Below are positions 17,644 to 27,197 of a DNA stretch of 64,000 nt, piece by piece; position 1 is the first letter of the stretch; each line of letters opens with the position of its first letter. Origin of the DNA: Pseudoxanthomonas sp. GM95 (GTDB taxonomy: Bacteria; Pseudomonadota; Gammaproteobacteria; Xanthomonadales; Xanthomonadaceae). The translations under genes were made by a program, and so were the position numbers. Below the pieces are notes generated by a model. The model was not told the DNA's origin, did no database searches, and saw only the letters and a list, made by a program, of their open reading frames with translations. The DNA lies in assembly GCF_900109775.1 (NCBI RefSeq), contig NZ_FOAX01000002.1, positions 1,054,001-1,118,000 of the forward strand, in the 5' to 3' direction.

Positions 17644-20045
17644 CGTGAGATCTCCGGGGCGCAGGTCAGCGGACCGATGCGCGGAATCTGGGCGGGGGCG
17701 ACTTGAGCGGGGTAGTCGAACGCCACGACGCAGCGGCCCGACGGGGTAGTGACCTGCAGGCGGTTCTTCAGCTGCAGGGTGTCCAGGTAGGTTTCGCCGT
17801 CGTAACCGACCACGGTCGACGGGCCATCGGTACCGACTAGCGTGACGGTGCTGCCCACGGCCAGCGGTTTGCCGCTCGCATCGCGCAGGACCACGGTAGC
17901 GGCGCGGACCTGGGTGATGCTGAAGGGGATCTTCAAGCCGGCGCCGGCGCGCGGCGTGACCTGGCGCTCGACCGCATCCACGCGCTGGTCGGCGGGCAGG
18001 TCCAGGGTGTCGATCGAGACCCGGTTGCGCTGCCATGGCTGCAGCGGGGTGACCAGTAGCAGGCCGTCGTCGTTGGTCTGGCCGACCAGGCGGTTTTCGA
18101 GTCGCACCGGCGTGTTCGGCCGGCCGGTGGAGACCACGCCGAAGCCGTTGTCGATCGAGCGCGCGGCCAGCAACCCGCCGCCCATCCAGACCAGGCTGCC
18201 GCTGGTGCTGGCATAGCCATAGGTGTCGCCGCCCTGGTTGGCCGCGCCGAGGGCGTAGCGGCCGACGTCGTTCTGCCAGCCGAGCTCGGCCAGACCGCCG
18301 CTGCCGCCGTCGCCGGTGCGTGCCTGCACCCGCCAGCCCAGGCCGTTGGGACCGCCGTCGCCGGGGATGGCCTTGGACGCCTCGATCACCTGCGTGTTGC
18401 TGTCGCCGTTGCGCTGGGCCGAAACCGAGGCGCGCCGCAGCCCGTCCAGCGCCACCGAGGCCGATAGGTAGATGCTGCGGTCAGCGGCATCGTCCAGGTT
18501 CTGGTTCACCGACAGGTTGGCCGACCAGTCGCGGCCGAAGGTCTGCGACCAGAACAGACCGCCGTAGCGCGTGCTGGGCTCACCGTCGTTGGTCAGGCGC
18601 ACGTAGCTGGCGCTGAACGAGCCGAAGGATGGCACCGCGACGCCGAAGATCACATGGTCGCTGGCGCTGACCGGGATGCTGCCCTGCAGGCTGCCGATGT
18701 CGCGATAGCGGCCGTGGGTGCGCTGGGTGCCGAGGGCCAGGTTGAAGGTGCGGTTGTTCCAGGTGTATTCGAGCGCGGTCTGGCCGCCTTCGTCGCGACC
18801 CTGGCGGCCGTGTGCGTAGGAGGCCGACAGCAGGCCGGCGCCGCCCAGCAGCCACAGCCCGCCGGCGCCGGCATTGCTGACGTTGCCGCCGCCTTCGGCA
18901 TGGCCTTCGATCGTGAAGCCGTCGCTGACGCCGTAGCGGTAAGTGCCGGTGCCCACCAGCGTGCTGCCATAGCTGAAGGAGCGCAGGCCGTAGTCCTCGC
19001 GCAGCACGCCGAAGCCGAGTCCGCCTTCGGACAAACCCTTGGCCAGCAGCTGTTGGGTGCCATAGAAGGAGAAGTTCAGCGTGCGCACCTGGCCAAAGGC
19101 ATCGGTCACCACCACCTGCGCATTGCCGGTGCCGTTGATGCCGGGCAGGGTGGAGAGCTGGAACGGCCCGGCCGCGACCTGGCCGCTGTACTGGCGCAGG
19201 CCATCGACATACAGCTCCACCTGCGAAGGCACGGCTGCTTCGCCCAGGAACGCCGGCAGCGGCGTGGTCACCCGGTAAGGCTGCAGGCCGTAGTTGCGCC
19301 CGATCTGGATGCCGGCCATGCGCACCGAACGTGTCCAGTCCAGCGCGTCGCTGTAGAAATCGCCCAGCTGCAGGGTCAGCGCTTTTTCCGGCAGATCCAG
19401 GCGCCAGTTGGTGTCCAGGCGGACCGGTTCGGCGCGCCATCCGTCGGTGTCGCGGCCTTCGTAGAGGCGCATCACCGAGGTGTTGCTGAGCACGCCATCG
19501 CCAATACCGAACACGCGCAGCTCGGTGGTGGCGGTCAGGTTGGTCTGGTCGGCGTCGCGGTTGGCGTAGAGGTCGTAATTGAGCAGCACGCCAGGCGAGG
19601 ACGAGGCCTGCGGCGCGGTCTCCTGTTGCGGCTTGAGCACGGCCGTGTCCAGCTTCAGTGCCGACAGCGGTGCATCGAAGGACAGCCGCTGCACATCGAA
19701 CTGGTAGCGCACGGCCACGCCCGGCAGCGCGTCCAGCGACACGACTTCCTCGGGTGCGCGCCCTTCCATTCGGAAGCCGATCGTGCGCAGCGTCTGGACC
19801 GACGTCTGCAAACGCCCGCCGCGCAGTTCGAAGCGTTCGATCTGGCCGGTATCGGTCTGGTTGAGGGTGACCTGCAGGTACAGCACCTGGTCGAACATCG
19901 GGCCAGGCGGTGTATCGACGGAAGTCGCAGGATCGTCCGCCGCCGCGGCAGGCTGGATCAGCGGCGCGGTCAGCAACACCCCCAGCAGCCAGGGCCTAGC
20001 GGTTCGCCAGGTCGGGCGACAGTGAGCGCTTGTCCGCTTCACCAT
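17640..20045 (-). CDS. Archaic (Csu-type) fimbrial outer-membrane usher
   Basis: A roughly 801-residue usher. The signal peptide (RPWLLGVLLTAPLIQPAAAA) is followed by the N-terminal chaperone-binding domain, the 24-strand pore (LQLGDFYSDALDWTRSVRMAGIQIGRNYGLQPY, the plug-region start PSQVELYVDGLRQYSGQVAAGPF, ATGxxYRYG repeats) and C-terminal domains (AVGSTVTLVGTDGPSTVVGYDGETYL..C..C). It secretes and assembles the pilin subunits delivered by the chaperone. The ATG chosen overlaps the chaperone gene by 50 bases; a somewhat later start cannot be excluded. It overlaps the adhesin gene by 4 bases. Confidence 0.87.
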   Translation of the reverse strand: MVKRTSAHCRPTWRTARPWLLGVLLTAPLIQPAAAADDPATSVDTPPGPMFDQVLYLQVTLNQTDTGQIERFELRGGRLQTSVQTLRTIGFRMEGRAPEEVVSLDALPGVAVRYQFDVQRLSFDAPLSALKLDTAVLKPQQETAPQASSSPGVLLNYDLYANRDADQTNLTATTELRVFGIGDGVLSNTSVMRLYEGRDTDGWRAEPVRLDTNWRLDLPEKALTLQLGDFYSDALDWTRSVRMAGIQIGRNYGLQPYRVTTPLPAFLGEAAVPSQVELYVDGLRQYSGQVAAGPFQLSTLPGINGTGNAQVVVTDAFGQVRTLNFSFYGTQQLLAKGLSEGGLGFGVLREDYGLRSFSYGSTLVGTGTYRYGVSDGFTIEGHAEGGGNVSNAGAGGLWLLGGAGLLSASYAHGRQGRDEGGQTALEYTWNNRTFNLALGTQRTHGRYRDIGSLQGSIPVSASDHVIFGVAVPSFGSFSASYVRLTNDGEPSTRYGGLFWSQTFGRDWSANLSVNQNLDDAADRSIYLSASVALDGLRRASVSAQRNGDSNTQVIEASKAIPGDGGPNGLGWRVQARTGDGGSGGLAELGWQNDVGRYALGAANQGGDTYGYASTSGSLVWMGGGLLAARSIDNGFGVVSTGRPNTPVRLENRLVGQTNDDGLLLVTPLQPWQRNRVSIDTLDLPADQRVDAVERQVTPRAGAGLKIPFSITQVRAATVVLRDASGKPLAVGSTVTLVGTDGPSTVVGYDGETYLDTLQLKNRLQVTTPSGRCVVAFDYPAQVAPAQIPRIGPLTCAPEISR

Positions 20046-20748
20046 TGATCCTTGCCGAGAAACGGACCTCGCTATAGCGCGCCGCCGCGCCGGGCAATGT
20101 CCAGCGCATGGTCTGTCCGGGCAGTACATAGCCCACCAGGCCCGGGATCACCGGAACCTCGCCGCTGGGCGCTGCGTAGGACAGATCGGCCAGCTGGGCA
20201 TGGCCCGCGCCGGTGTTGTGGACCTCGATGGCAGCGGCGCCGTCGGCTGCGGCCACCACCGTGGCCTGCAGCTGTGCATCGGGCGCCTGCGTCGAAGGCA
20301 GGACGAACACCGGCACCGAATAGCGCAGCACGAACTGCAAGCCCTGCTGCGGATCGCTGCTGGGCAGTTCGTCGACAATGATGCGGTAGGTCATCTCGCC
20401 GGCGATGGGCGAGCGGTCCGGGCGGATCACCCGGACCAGTTGGCGCGCGCCCGGTGCGATGGTCTGCATCGGCGGGCTGGCAATCACGTCCTGGGTGACA
20501 TCCAGCGACTCAGTCCCACCGGACTGGGTCCATCGGAAGACACGCAGCTGGACGTTGACCGGCGCGGTGCCGGTATTGCTCAGCCACAGCGCATCGGCAT
20601 TCTGTGCCGGCGTGAGGGTCACCGACGTGGGGGAAACCTGCAGACTGGCGGCGGAGGCCGTGCTCCCCAGCACCGTCATCAACGCCACCCACGCCCATCG
20701 CATCAGCCCCCGCCAATACTTTGAACGCGTGTCGCAGGTCTTCCCCAT
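19996..20748 (-). CDS. Fimbrial periplasmic chaperone (Csu type)
   Basis: A 250-residue protein with an N-terminal signal (MRWAWVALMTVLGSTASA) and the two-domain PapD-like fold: SLQVSPTSVTLTPAQNADALWLSN, the conserved TQDVIASPPMQTIAPGARQLVRVIRPD strand and YRIIVDEL, then a second domain ending in the ARINGEAD strand. It holds donor-strand-complemented subunits in the periplasm. GAGG six bases before the ATG and only 8 bases from the pilin stop indicate coupling. An alternative ATG 15 codons later lies directly at the signal peptide. Confidence 0.85.
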   Translation of the reverse strand: MGKTCDTRSKYWRGLMRWAWVALMTVLGSTASAASLQVSPTSVTLTPAQNADALWLSNTGTAPVNVQLRVFRWTQSGGTESLDVTQDVIASPPMQTIAPGARQLVRVIRPDRSPIAGEMTYRIIVDELPSSDPQQGLQFVLRYSVPVFVLPSTQAPDAQLQATVVAAADGAAAIEVHNTGAGHAQLADLSYAAPSGEVPVIPGLVGYVLPGQTMRWTLPGAAARYSEVRFSARINGEADKRSLSPDLANR

Positions 20749-20756
20749 GTCGCGCC

Positions 20757-21281
20757 TCAATAGGTGATCGTCGCCGTCACAGTATCCTGATACGAACCGG
20801 TCGCGGGGTTGTTGCCCGCCAGGTTGGTGATCCGGCCGTAGACCGTATACACCTGGTTGAGGCCCAGCCCGGTGCCGGCCTGTGTGTTGGTGCCGGTCGT
20901 GGCGCCCCACACGGCGCTGCGGGTCACGTCGGAATACAGCTGGTAACCAACGTAGTTGTTGGTGGTGATGCTGGCGTTGGTGTTCTTCATCCGGCGCGTG
21001 GTCACGTCACCGGTGGTACCGGCGTTGGAGCCCGCATTGAGGGCGACGGTGTACGGCGTCAGCGGCGTGCACTGCACCGTCAACGTGCCGGTGTTGTCGA
21101 CGTTGGCCGTCGCGGTCGAGGCCGCCGAGCCGAAGTCCACATCGGTCGCCGCAGCCGCGGTGATCGTGCAGGCCTTGGTCACGATGAGCTTGACGTTGAA
21201 GGTGGTGGTGTCCGCAGCGCTGGCGACGCCGCAGGCGGCCAGCAGGGCAACAGCGATGACATTGGGGAGCAGCTGACGCAT
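20757..21281 (-). CDS. Csu-type major pilin (spore coat U domain)
   Basis: A 174-residue secreted subunit: signal peptide (LLPNVIAVALLAACGVASA-AD) and one SCPU domain with TFNVKLIVTKACTITAAAATDVDFGS, the GYQLYSDVTRSAVWG loop and the GSYQDTVTATITY donor-complementing end. It is the first gene of the fimbrial operon and thus the likely shaft pilin. GGAGA six bases upstream supports the ATG chosen; another in-frame ATG lies six codons earlier. The operon is preceded by a sigma-54-type promoter. Confidence 0.82.
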   Translation of the reverse strand: MRQLLPNVIAVALLAACGVASAADTTTFNVKLIVTKACTITAAAATDVDFGSAASTATANVDNTGTLTVQCTPLTPYTVALNAGSNAGTTGDVTTRRMKNTNASITTNNYVGYQLYSDVTRSAVWGATTGTNTQAGTGLGLNQVYTVYGRITNLAGNNPATGSYQDTVTATITY

Positions 21282-21344
21282 GACGTTTCTCCGGGTCATT
21301 CAAGACCGCGAACCGCCGACGAACGTGTCGGCGATGTCCTTCAC

Positions 21345-21359
21345 GCATCTCTCATGCCA
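21345..21359 (-). promoter_or_regulatory. Sigma-54 promoter of the fimbrial operon
   Basis: On the minus strand TGGCATGAGAGATGC matches the RpoN consensus TGGCACG-N4-TTGC with the invariant GG and GC at the correct 10-base separation. The predicted transcription start is some 50 bases before the pilin ATG. No convincing -35/-10 pair for sigma-70 was seen in this stretch. Confidence 0.68.
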
Positions 21360-21455
21360 AATGGTGTGAGCCGGGCTTGCGACCAGGTTTTTTGTGCGGA
21401 TCTGGGACGCCGGTTTCAGTTCCGGGCCGGACGGTGCCAGGTGCGTGCCAGTGCA

Positions 21456-21480
21456 TGTCAGGCGAGGCGCCACCCTGACA
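21456..21480 (-). promoter_or_regulatory. Candidate enhancer (UAS) dyad for a sigma-54 activator
   Basis: The perfect inverted repeat TGTCAGG-N11-CCTGACA lies 97-121 bases upstream of the -24 element of the fimbrial promoter, the range used by NtrC-type enhancer-binding proteins. The activator is not identified in this window. Confidence 0.45.
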
Positions 21481-21626
21481 CGCCGGAGGGCCGATTTTTC
21501 GCCTGAACAGGGTTTTTGCACTGGAAATCCGACGGTTTTACGTCACTGTGAGACTTCCACCTCGTTCCTGTCGCGCTGCAACATCGAGCCGTTCAGGCTG
21601 GGCCGGAATCGGCGATAATGGTGGCC

Positions 21627-22403
21627 ATGAGCATTCAACTGAAATCCGCCGCCGATCTGGAAAAAATGCGCGTCGCAGGCCGCCTGGCCGCCGAAGTGCT
21701 GCAGGTCGTCGCCCCGCACGTGAAGCCCGGCGTGACCACGGCCGAGCTGGATCGCATCTGCCATGACCACATCGTCAAGGTGCAGGACGCCATCCCGGCC
21801 AATGTCGGCTATCGCGGCTATCCGGCCACGGTCTGTACGTCGGTCAACAACGTGATCTGCCACGGCATCCCGAACGAAGGCAAGGTCCTCAAGGATGGCG
21901 ACATCGTCAACATCGACGTCACCGTCATCAAGGACGGTTGGCACGGCGACACCAGCCGCATGTACTTCGTCGGCACGCCATCGGTGATGGCCAAGCGCCT
22001 GGTCGATGTCACCCGCGAGGCCATGTTCCGCGGCATCCGCGCGGTCAAGCCGGGCGCAACCCTGGGCGATGTGGGCCACGCGATCCAGACCTTCGCCGAG
22101 TCCGAGCGTTTCAGCGTGGTGCGCGAGTACTGCGGCCACGGCATCGGCACGATCTACCACGACGAACCGCAGGTGCTGCATTACGGCCGTCCAGGCGATG
22201 GCGTGGTGCTCAAGCCGGGCATGACCTTCACCATCGAGCCGATGATCAACGAGGGCACGCGCTACACCAAGACGCTGCCCGATGGCTGGACCGTGGTGAC
22301 CAAAGACCGCAAGCTCTCGGCGCAGTGGGAACACACCGTGGCCGTGACCGACGACGGCGTCGAAATCCTGACCCGGGTGCCGGGCGACGACAACGACCTG
22401 TGA
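21627..22403 (+). CDS. map: Methionine aminopeptidase type I
   Basis: A 258-residue cytosolic enzyme that removes the initiator Met. Metal ligands are present in the expected order: DGDIVNIDVTVIKDGWHGDTS (Asp, Asp), EYCGHGIGTIYHDEPQV (His), MTFTIEPMIN (Glu) and QWEHTVAVT (Glu). The start MSIQLKSAADLEKMR matches family N-termini; an in-frame ATG three codons earlier is an alternative, and neither has a good ribosome site. The stop overlaps the GTG of glnD (GTGA). Confidence 0.96.
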   Translation: MSIQLKSAADLEKMRVAGRLAAEVLQVVAPHVKPGVTTAELDRICHDHIVKVQDAIPANVGYRGYPATVCTSVNNVICHGIPNEGKVLKDGDIVNIDVTVIKDGWHGDTSRMYFVGTPSVMAKRLVDVTREAMFRGIRAVKPGATLGDVGHAIQTFAESERFSVVREYCGHGIGTIYHDEPQVLHYGRPGDGVVLKPGMTFTIEPMINEGTRYTKTLPDGWTVVTKDRKLSAQWEHTVAVTDDGVEILTRVPGDDNDL

Positions 22404-25030
22404 GCGAGCCGGCGGCCGCCAGCGATGCCGTGCAGCGGCCGCCGATGAGCGCTGATCCCGCCTGCGACAGCGACTGGTCCCAGCAGGCACGTGCCGCGCT
22501 GGCGGCCACCGATGAAAAGCTCTCCCGCCGCTTCGACGATGTGGAGCGGATCGACCACGTGCTGGCGCTGCGCGCGCGCGCGGTCGATCACCTGCTGGGC
22601 GAAGCCTGGCGTCGCTGTTTTCCCGAGGACGTGGGCCTGTCGCTGTTTGCGGTGGGCGGCTACGGGCGCGGCGAGCTGTTCCCGCATTCGGATGTGGACG
22701 TCCTGGTGCTGGGGGATTCCGCGGCCCAGCAGCGCGGCCACGAAGCCCTGGCCCGCTGCCTGGCGCTGGTCTGGGACGTCGGGCTGAAGATCAGCCACGC
22801 CGTGCGCTCGCCGCAGGAGTGCACCGAAGCAGCCGAAGACCAGACCGTGCTGACCGCGCTGATCGAGGCGCGGCCGCTGATCGCAGACGAGGCGGCGATC
22901 AAGGCGCTGGCCCAAGCCGTGTCGCCGGACCAGGTCTGGGCGCCGCGTGAGTTCTTCGCGATCAAGCGCGAGGAGATGCGCCTGCGCCACGCGCGCTTCG
23001 GCGATACCTCCGACAACCTGGAACCGGACATCAAGGACGGCCCGGGCGGGCTGCGCGACCTGCACACGCTGGGCTGGATGGCGCTGCGCACCTTCGGCGT
23101 GCGCGACCTGGAAGCGCTGGTCGGTATGGACCAGCTGGGCCAGGACGAAGCCATCGCGCTGGCTCGCGAACGCCGCGTGCTGGGCCGGCTGCGCTATGGC
23201 CTGCACCTGGTCGCGGGGCGGCCGGAAGAGCGCCTGCGATTCGACTACCAGAAGACCCTGGCCGCCCGCCTGGGTTACGCCGATGCGCCGGGCAGCCTGG
23301 CGGTCGAGCAGATGATGCAGGGCTTCTATCGCAGCGCCGCGATCGTGCGCCGGATCAGCGATCGCCTGTTGCAGCGTTTCGAGGAGCAGTTCGAAGGCGA
23401 GGCCGTGCCGCGCGCGCTGGACGAGGCGTTCGAGCTGCGCCGCAACTACCTGGCGGCCAGCAGCGTGGAGTGGCCGCAGGACATCGGCGATGTGTTCGCG
23501 CTGTTCGCCATCTGGGCCGCGCAGCCGCAGGTCAGCGGCCTGCATTCGCAGACCGCACGCGCGCTGGCCGAAGCCTTGCCGCACCTGCCGGCCTATACCG
23601 CGGCCACGGTTGAACAGCGGGCGCAGTTCCTGGCCCTGATGCGCGGACCACGCGCGGTGGACACGCTGGCCCGGATGGCGCGGCTGGGGGTGCTGAGCCA
23701 GTGGCTGCCGGCGTTCGCGCGCGTCTCCGGGCGCATGCAGTTCGACCTGTTCCATGTGTATACGGTCGATCAGCACACGCTGATGGTGCTGCGCAATCTG
23801 TCCTCGTTCTCCAAGGGACGTGCCGACGAGCGCTTCTCCATCGCCCATGAAGTCTGGCCACGCCTGCGCAAGCCGGAGCTGCTGCTGCTGGCCGGCCTGT
23901 TCCATGACATCGCCAAGGGCCGCGGCGGCGATCACTCCGAACTGGGTGCAGTCGATGCGCGCGAGTTCTGCCATGCGCATGGCCTCAACGCCTCCGATAC
24001 CAGCCTGATCACCTGGCTGGTCGAGCAGCACCTGCGCATGTCGGTGACCGCGCAGAAGCAGGACATCGCCGACCCGGAGGTGATCCACCGCTTCGCCACC
24101 CTGATCGGCGACCGCGAGCACCTGGACTATCTTTACCTGCTGACCTGCGCCGATATCGCTGGCACCAGCCCCAAGCTGTGGAACGCGTGGAAGGACCGGC
24201 TGCTGGCCGATCTGTACTTCGCCACGCGCCGGGTGCTGCGCGAGGGCCTGGAGCAGCCGATGGCGGTGGAGCAGCGCGTGGCCGAAGGACGCGATGCCAC
24301 CCACGCGCTGATGCTGCAGCAGGGCTTCGACGGCGAGACCATCGCGCGCCAGTTCGCCGAGATGCCGATCGAGAGCTTCATGCGCTTCCGCCCCGAGCAG
24401 CTGGCCTGGCAGGCCGGTGCGCTGGTGGATGTGCACCACGGCCAGACCCTGGTCCAGGTGCGTCATATCGACGAAGACGCGGTGGCGATGGAGGTGTTCG
24501 TCCATTCGCCCGACCGCGACGGCCTGTTCGCCGCGATCCTGGCCACGCTGGACAGGCTGGGCTTCGGCATCCACCAGGCGCGCGTGCTGGTCGGTCCGCA
24601 TGGCACGGCCTTCGATACGTTCGAGATCCTGCCGGCCGACAGCTACGCCAACTCCGATCCGGCGCTGGTGGGCGACGCGCTGCGCCGGGCGCTGGAAGGC
24701 GCGCTGGACCAGGTGCGCGTGTCCCAGCGCACCGTGCCGCGTCAGCTGCGGCATTTCCGTTTTCCGCCGCGCTTCGAATTCGGCAACACGCTCGATGGCC
24801 GCTACACGGTGCTGGAACTGGTCGCCCCCGACCGGCCCGGCCTGCTGGCCCAGCTGGCCCAGGTGCTGCGTCTGCAGCGCCTGCGCGTGCACGATGCGCG
24901 TATCGCCACCTTCGGCGAGCGCGCCGAGGACGTGTTCCACCTCAGCGACGAAGCCGACGAACCGCTGACCGGCGAAGAGCGCGACGCCCTGCGCGATGCG
25001 CTGCGTGCCAAGCTCGAAACCGCCGCCTGA
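22400..25030 (+). CDS. glnD: PII uridylyltransferase/uridylyl-removing enzyme
   Basis: An 876-residue bifunctional nitrogen sensor that uridylylates PII under nitrogen limitation and removes UMP when glutamine is high. Domains: nucleotidyltransferase with [20 protein letters not shown] near residue 85, the PII-uridylyltransferase helical domain, an HD domain ([17 protein letters not shown], near 500) for deuridylylation, and two C-terminal ACT domains ([40 protein letters not shown]). The GTG overlapping the map stop was chosen for coupling; an ATG 15 codons later is equally possible. Confidence 0.95.
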   Translation: MSEPAAASDAVQRPPMSADPACDSDWSQQARAALAATDEKLSRRFDDVERIDHVLALRARAVDHLLGEAWRRCFPEDVGLSLFAVGGYGRGELFPHSDVDVLVLGDSAAQQRGHEALARCLALVWDVGLKISHAVRSPQECTEAAEDQTVLTALIEARPLIADEAAIKALAQAVSPDQVWAPREFFAIKREEMRLRHARFGDTSDNLEPDIKDGPGGLRDLHTLGWMALRTFGVRDLEALVGMDQLGQDEAIALARERRVLGRLRYGLHLVAGRPEERLRFDYQKTLAARLGYADAPGSLAVEQMMQGFYRSAAIVRRISDRLLQRFEEQFEGEAVPRALDEAFELRRNYLAASSVEWPQDIGDVFALFAIWAAQPQVSGLHSQTARALAEALPHLPAYTAATVEQRAQFLALMRGPRAVDTLARMARLGVLSQWLPAFARVSGRMQFDLFHVYTVDQHTLMVLRNLSSFSKGRADERFSIAHEVWPRLRKPELLLLAGLFHDIAKGRGGDHSELGAVDAREFCHAHGLNASDTSLITWLVEQHLRMSVTAQKQDIADPEVIHRFATLIGDREHLDYLYLLTCADIAGTSPKLWNAWKDRLLADLYFATRRVLREGLEQPMAVEQRVAEGRDATHALMLQQGFDGETIARQFAEMPIESFMRFRPEQLAWQAGALVDVHHGQTLVQVRHIDEDAVAMEVFVHSPDRDGLFAAILATLDRLGFGIHQARVLVGPHGTAFDTFEILPADSYANSDPALVGDALRRALEGALDQVRVSQRTVPRQLRHFRFPPRFEFGNTLDGRYTVLELVAPDRPGLLAQLAQVLRLQRLRVHDARIATFGERAEDVFHLSDEADEPLTGEERDALRDALRAKLETAA

Positions 25031-25067
25031 TTCCCACTCATCCCCACACCCAGGAACTCCCCGCTCC

Positions 25068-25913
25068 ATGTCCGCAGTCGAACTCCAAACCCTCAAGTCC
25101 ACCCTGGAAGACGCCTTCGAGCGTCGCGCCGACCTCACCGCCGACGAGATCGCCGGCCAGGTGCGCCCGGCCGTGTATGCGGCCATCGACGGGCTGGAAT
25201 CCGGTGCGCTGCGCGTGGCCGAACCCAAGGCCGAGGGCGGCTGGCAGGTCAACGAGTGGCTGAAGAAAGCCGTGCTGCTGTACTTCCGCGTCAACGACAT
25301 GGCCGTGGTCGAGGCCGAGCCGGCGCCGTTCTGGGACAAGGTCGAGGCGCGCTTTGCCGGTTACGACGCGGCCAAGTTCAAGGCCGGCGGCGTGCGCGTG
25401 GTGCCGGGCGCGGTTGCCCGCCGTGGCACGTACTTCGGCAAGGACGTGGTGCTGATGCCCAGCTTCACCAACATCGGCGCTTACGTGGGCGAGGGCACGA
25501 TGGTCGACACCTGGGCCACGGTCGGCTCGTGCGCGCAGATTGGCAAGCACTGCCATCTGTCCGGCGGCGCCGGCATCGGCGGCGTGCTGGAGCCGCTGCA
25601 AGCCTCGCCGACGATCATCGAGGACCATTGCTTCATCGGCGCACGCTCGGAAGTGGTGGAAGGCGTGATCGTCGGCCACCACAGCGTGATCGGCATGGGC
25701 GTGTTCCTGAGCCAGTCGACCCGTATCTACAACCGCGCCACCGGCGAGGTCAGCTACGGCTACGTGCCGCCGGGCAGCGTGGTGGTGTCCGGTTCGCTGC
25801 CGTCCAAGGACGGTTCGCACTCGCTGTACGCGGCGGTCATCGTCAAGCAGGTCGACGAAAAGACCCGCAGCAAGACCAGCGTCAACGACCTGCTGCGCGG
25901 CCTGGCTGACTGA
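25068..25913 (+). CDS. dapD: 2,3,4,5-tetrahydropyridine-2,6-dicarboxylate N-succinyltransferase
   Basis: A 281-residue left-handed beta-helix acyltransferase of the succinylase branch of lysine/diaminopimelate synthesis. Hexapeptide-repeat stretches include [54 protein letters not shown], and the [38 protein letters not shown] block is specific to DapD. It sits 37 bases after glnD and is closed by a strong terminator. DapE of the same pathway is encoded 1.6 kb downstream. Confidence 0.96.
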   Translation: MSAVELQTLKSTLEDAFERRADLTADEIAGQVRPAVYAAIDGLESGALRVAEPKAEGGWQVNEWLKKAVLLYFRVNDMAVVEAEPAPFWDKVEARFAGYDAAKFKAGGVRVVPGAVARRGTYFGKDVVLMPSFTNIGAYVGEGTMVDTWATVGSCAQIGKHCHLSGGAGIGGVLEPLQASPTIIEDHCFIGARSEVVEGVIVGHHSVIGMGVFLSQSTRIYNRATGEVSYGYVPPGSVVVSGSLPSKDGSHSLYAAVIVKQVDEKTRSKTSVNDLLRGLAD

Positions 25914-25937
25914 GCGGAATCTGCATTGCGATGCATC

Positions 25938-25966
25938 AAACGGGCTGCCTTCGGGCGGCCCGTTTT
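25938..25966 (+). terminator. Intrinsic terminator after dapD
   Basis: The arms AAACGGGCTGCC and GGCGGCCCGTTT enclose a TTCG tetraloop, with one T-G pair, and end in a T-rich run. Confidence 0.92.
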
Positions 25967-26099
25967 GTTTGGAGCGATCGCTCGGCCTTGGCGGCGTGCG
26001 TGGCGTGGCGGCTGTTTTACCGGGGGCTTTCCGCCAGGAAGCAGCAACAGTCGTCGTGCTGGCGCCGCAAGGCCGTGACCGCGTTCGACCCGCCAGCGA

Positions 26100-26115
26100 T
26101 TTGAATCGATCTAAA
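26100..26115 (+). promoter_or_regulatory. LacI-type operator-like dyad before the GH43 gene
   Basis: TTTGAATCGATCTAAA is a 16-base imperfect palindrome centred on CG (12 of 16 positions symmetric), 35 bases before the ATG. LacI-family repressors of sugar genes commonly bind such CG-centred sites. No repressor gene is nearby, so this is tentative. Confidence 0.3.
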
Positions 26116-26149
26116 CTCGGGATTCGACAATCCGGCACGGGAGCGGGGC

Positions 26150-27154
26150 ATGGCATTGGGCAAGGTGGTGATGGGCGCGGCGCTGGCCGCAGCGATGTCG
26201 CTGGGCACGTGGAGCGCGGCGGCGGGTGAGGGCGCGGGCCGCAAGGCCACGTCCGGCAATCCGATCTTCGACGGCTGGTATGCCGACCCGGAAGGCGCGG
26301 TGTTCGACAACAGCTACTGGATCTATCCGACCACGTCGGTCAAATACGCGCAGCAGACCGGCTTCGACGCGTTCTCCTCAAAGGATCTGGTGACCTGGAC
26401 CAAGCATCCGGCGATCCTGAAGATCCAGGACATTGCCTGGGCCAAGAAGGCCCTGTGGGCGCCGGCCGTGGTGGAGAACGGCGGCAAGTACTACTTCTTC
26501 TTCGCCGCCAACGACATCCAGAGCGACAACGAAGTCGGCGGCATCGGCGTGGCCGTGGCCGACAAGCCCGACGGGCCGTATCGCGACCTGCTGGGCAAGC
26601 CGCTGGTGGACAAGTTCCACAACGGCGCCCAGCCGATCGACCAGTTCGTGTTCAAGGACGACGACGGCACCTGGTACATGATTTACGGTGGCTGGAAGCA
26701 CGCCAACATCGTCAAGCTCAAGCCCGATTTCACCGGCGTCGAACCGATGGCCGACGGCACGGTGTTCAAGGAGATCACGCCCGCGCCGGAATACGTCGAA
26801 GGCTCGCTGATGTTCAAGCGCAACGGCAAGTACTACTACATGTGGTCCGAAGGCGGCTGGACCGGGCCGGATTATTCGGTGGCTTACGCGATCGGCGATT
26901 CGCCGATGGGGCCGTTCAAGCGGATTGGCAAGATCCTGCAGCAGGACCCGACCATCGGCACCGGCGCCGGCCACAATTCCATCTTCCGCGGAGACGACGA
27001 CACCTGGTACATCGTCTACCATCGTCACCCGCTGGGCGACCCCGATGGCAACCATCGGCAGGTCGCCATCGACCGCATGGTCTTCGACGCGCAGGGCCAC
27101 ATCCTGCCGGTGAAGATGACCAACGAGGGCGTCGCGCCGCGTCCGCTGCGCTGA
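26150..27154 (+). CDS. Glycoside hydrolase family 43 protein (beta-xylosidase/arabinosidase type)
   Basis: A 334-residue exported enzyme: signal peptide (ALAAAMSLGTWSAAA), then a five-bladed beta-propeller. The three expected acids are visible: general base Asp in GWYADPEGAVF, the pKa-tuning Asp in PIDQFVFKDDDGTWY, and the general acid Glu in EYVEGSLMFKRNGKYYYMWSEGG; HNSIFRGDDDTWYIVYHRH contributes the metal-site His. Family members cleave xylo- or arabino-oligosaccharides; the exact linkage cannot be told. GGGAG six bases upstream fixes the ATG. It stands between dapD and dapE, genes of a different pathway, and is fenced off from dapD by a terminator. Confidence 0.87.
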   Translation: MALGKVVMGAALAAAMSLGTWSAAAGEGAGRKATSGNPIFDGWYADPEGAVFDNSYWIYPTTSVKYAQQTGFDAFSSKDLVTWTKHPAILKIQDIAWAKKALWAPAVVENGGKYYFFFAANDIQSDNEVGGIGVAVADKPDGPYRDLLGKPLVDKFHNGAQPIDQFVFKDDDGTWYMIYGGWKHANIVKLKPDFTGVEPMADGTVFKEITPAPEYVEGSLMFKRNGKYYYMWSEGGWTGPDYSVAYAIGDSPMGPFKRIGKILQQDPTIGTGAGHNSIFRGDDDTWYIVYHRHPLGDPDGNHRQVAIDRMVFDAQGHILPVKMTNEGVAPRPLR

Positions 27155-27197
27155 TCGCGGCGTCCTCACAAGCCAACGCTTTGTGAGACACGCTGCC

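Noticed and set aside
22262-25339. A minus-strand open frame of over 1000 codons opposite glnD
   Set aside because: Antisense shadow of glnD; low-complexity translation without motif.
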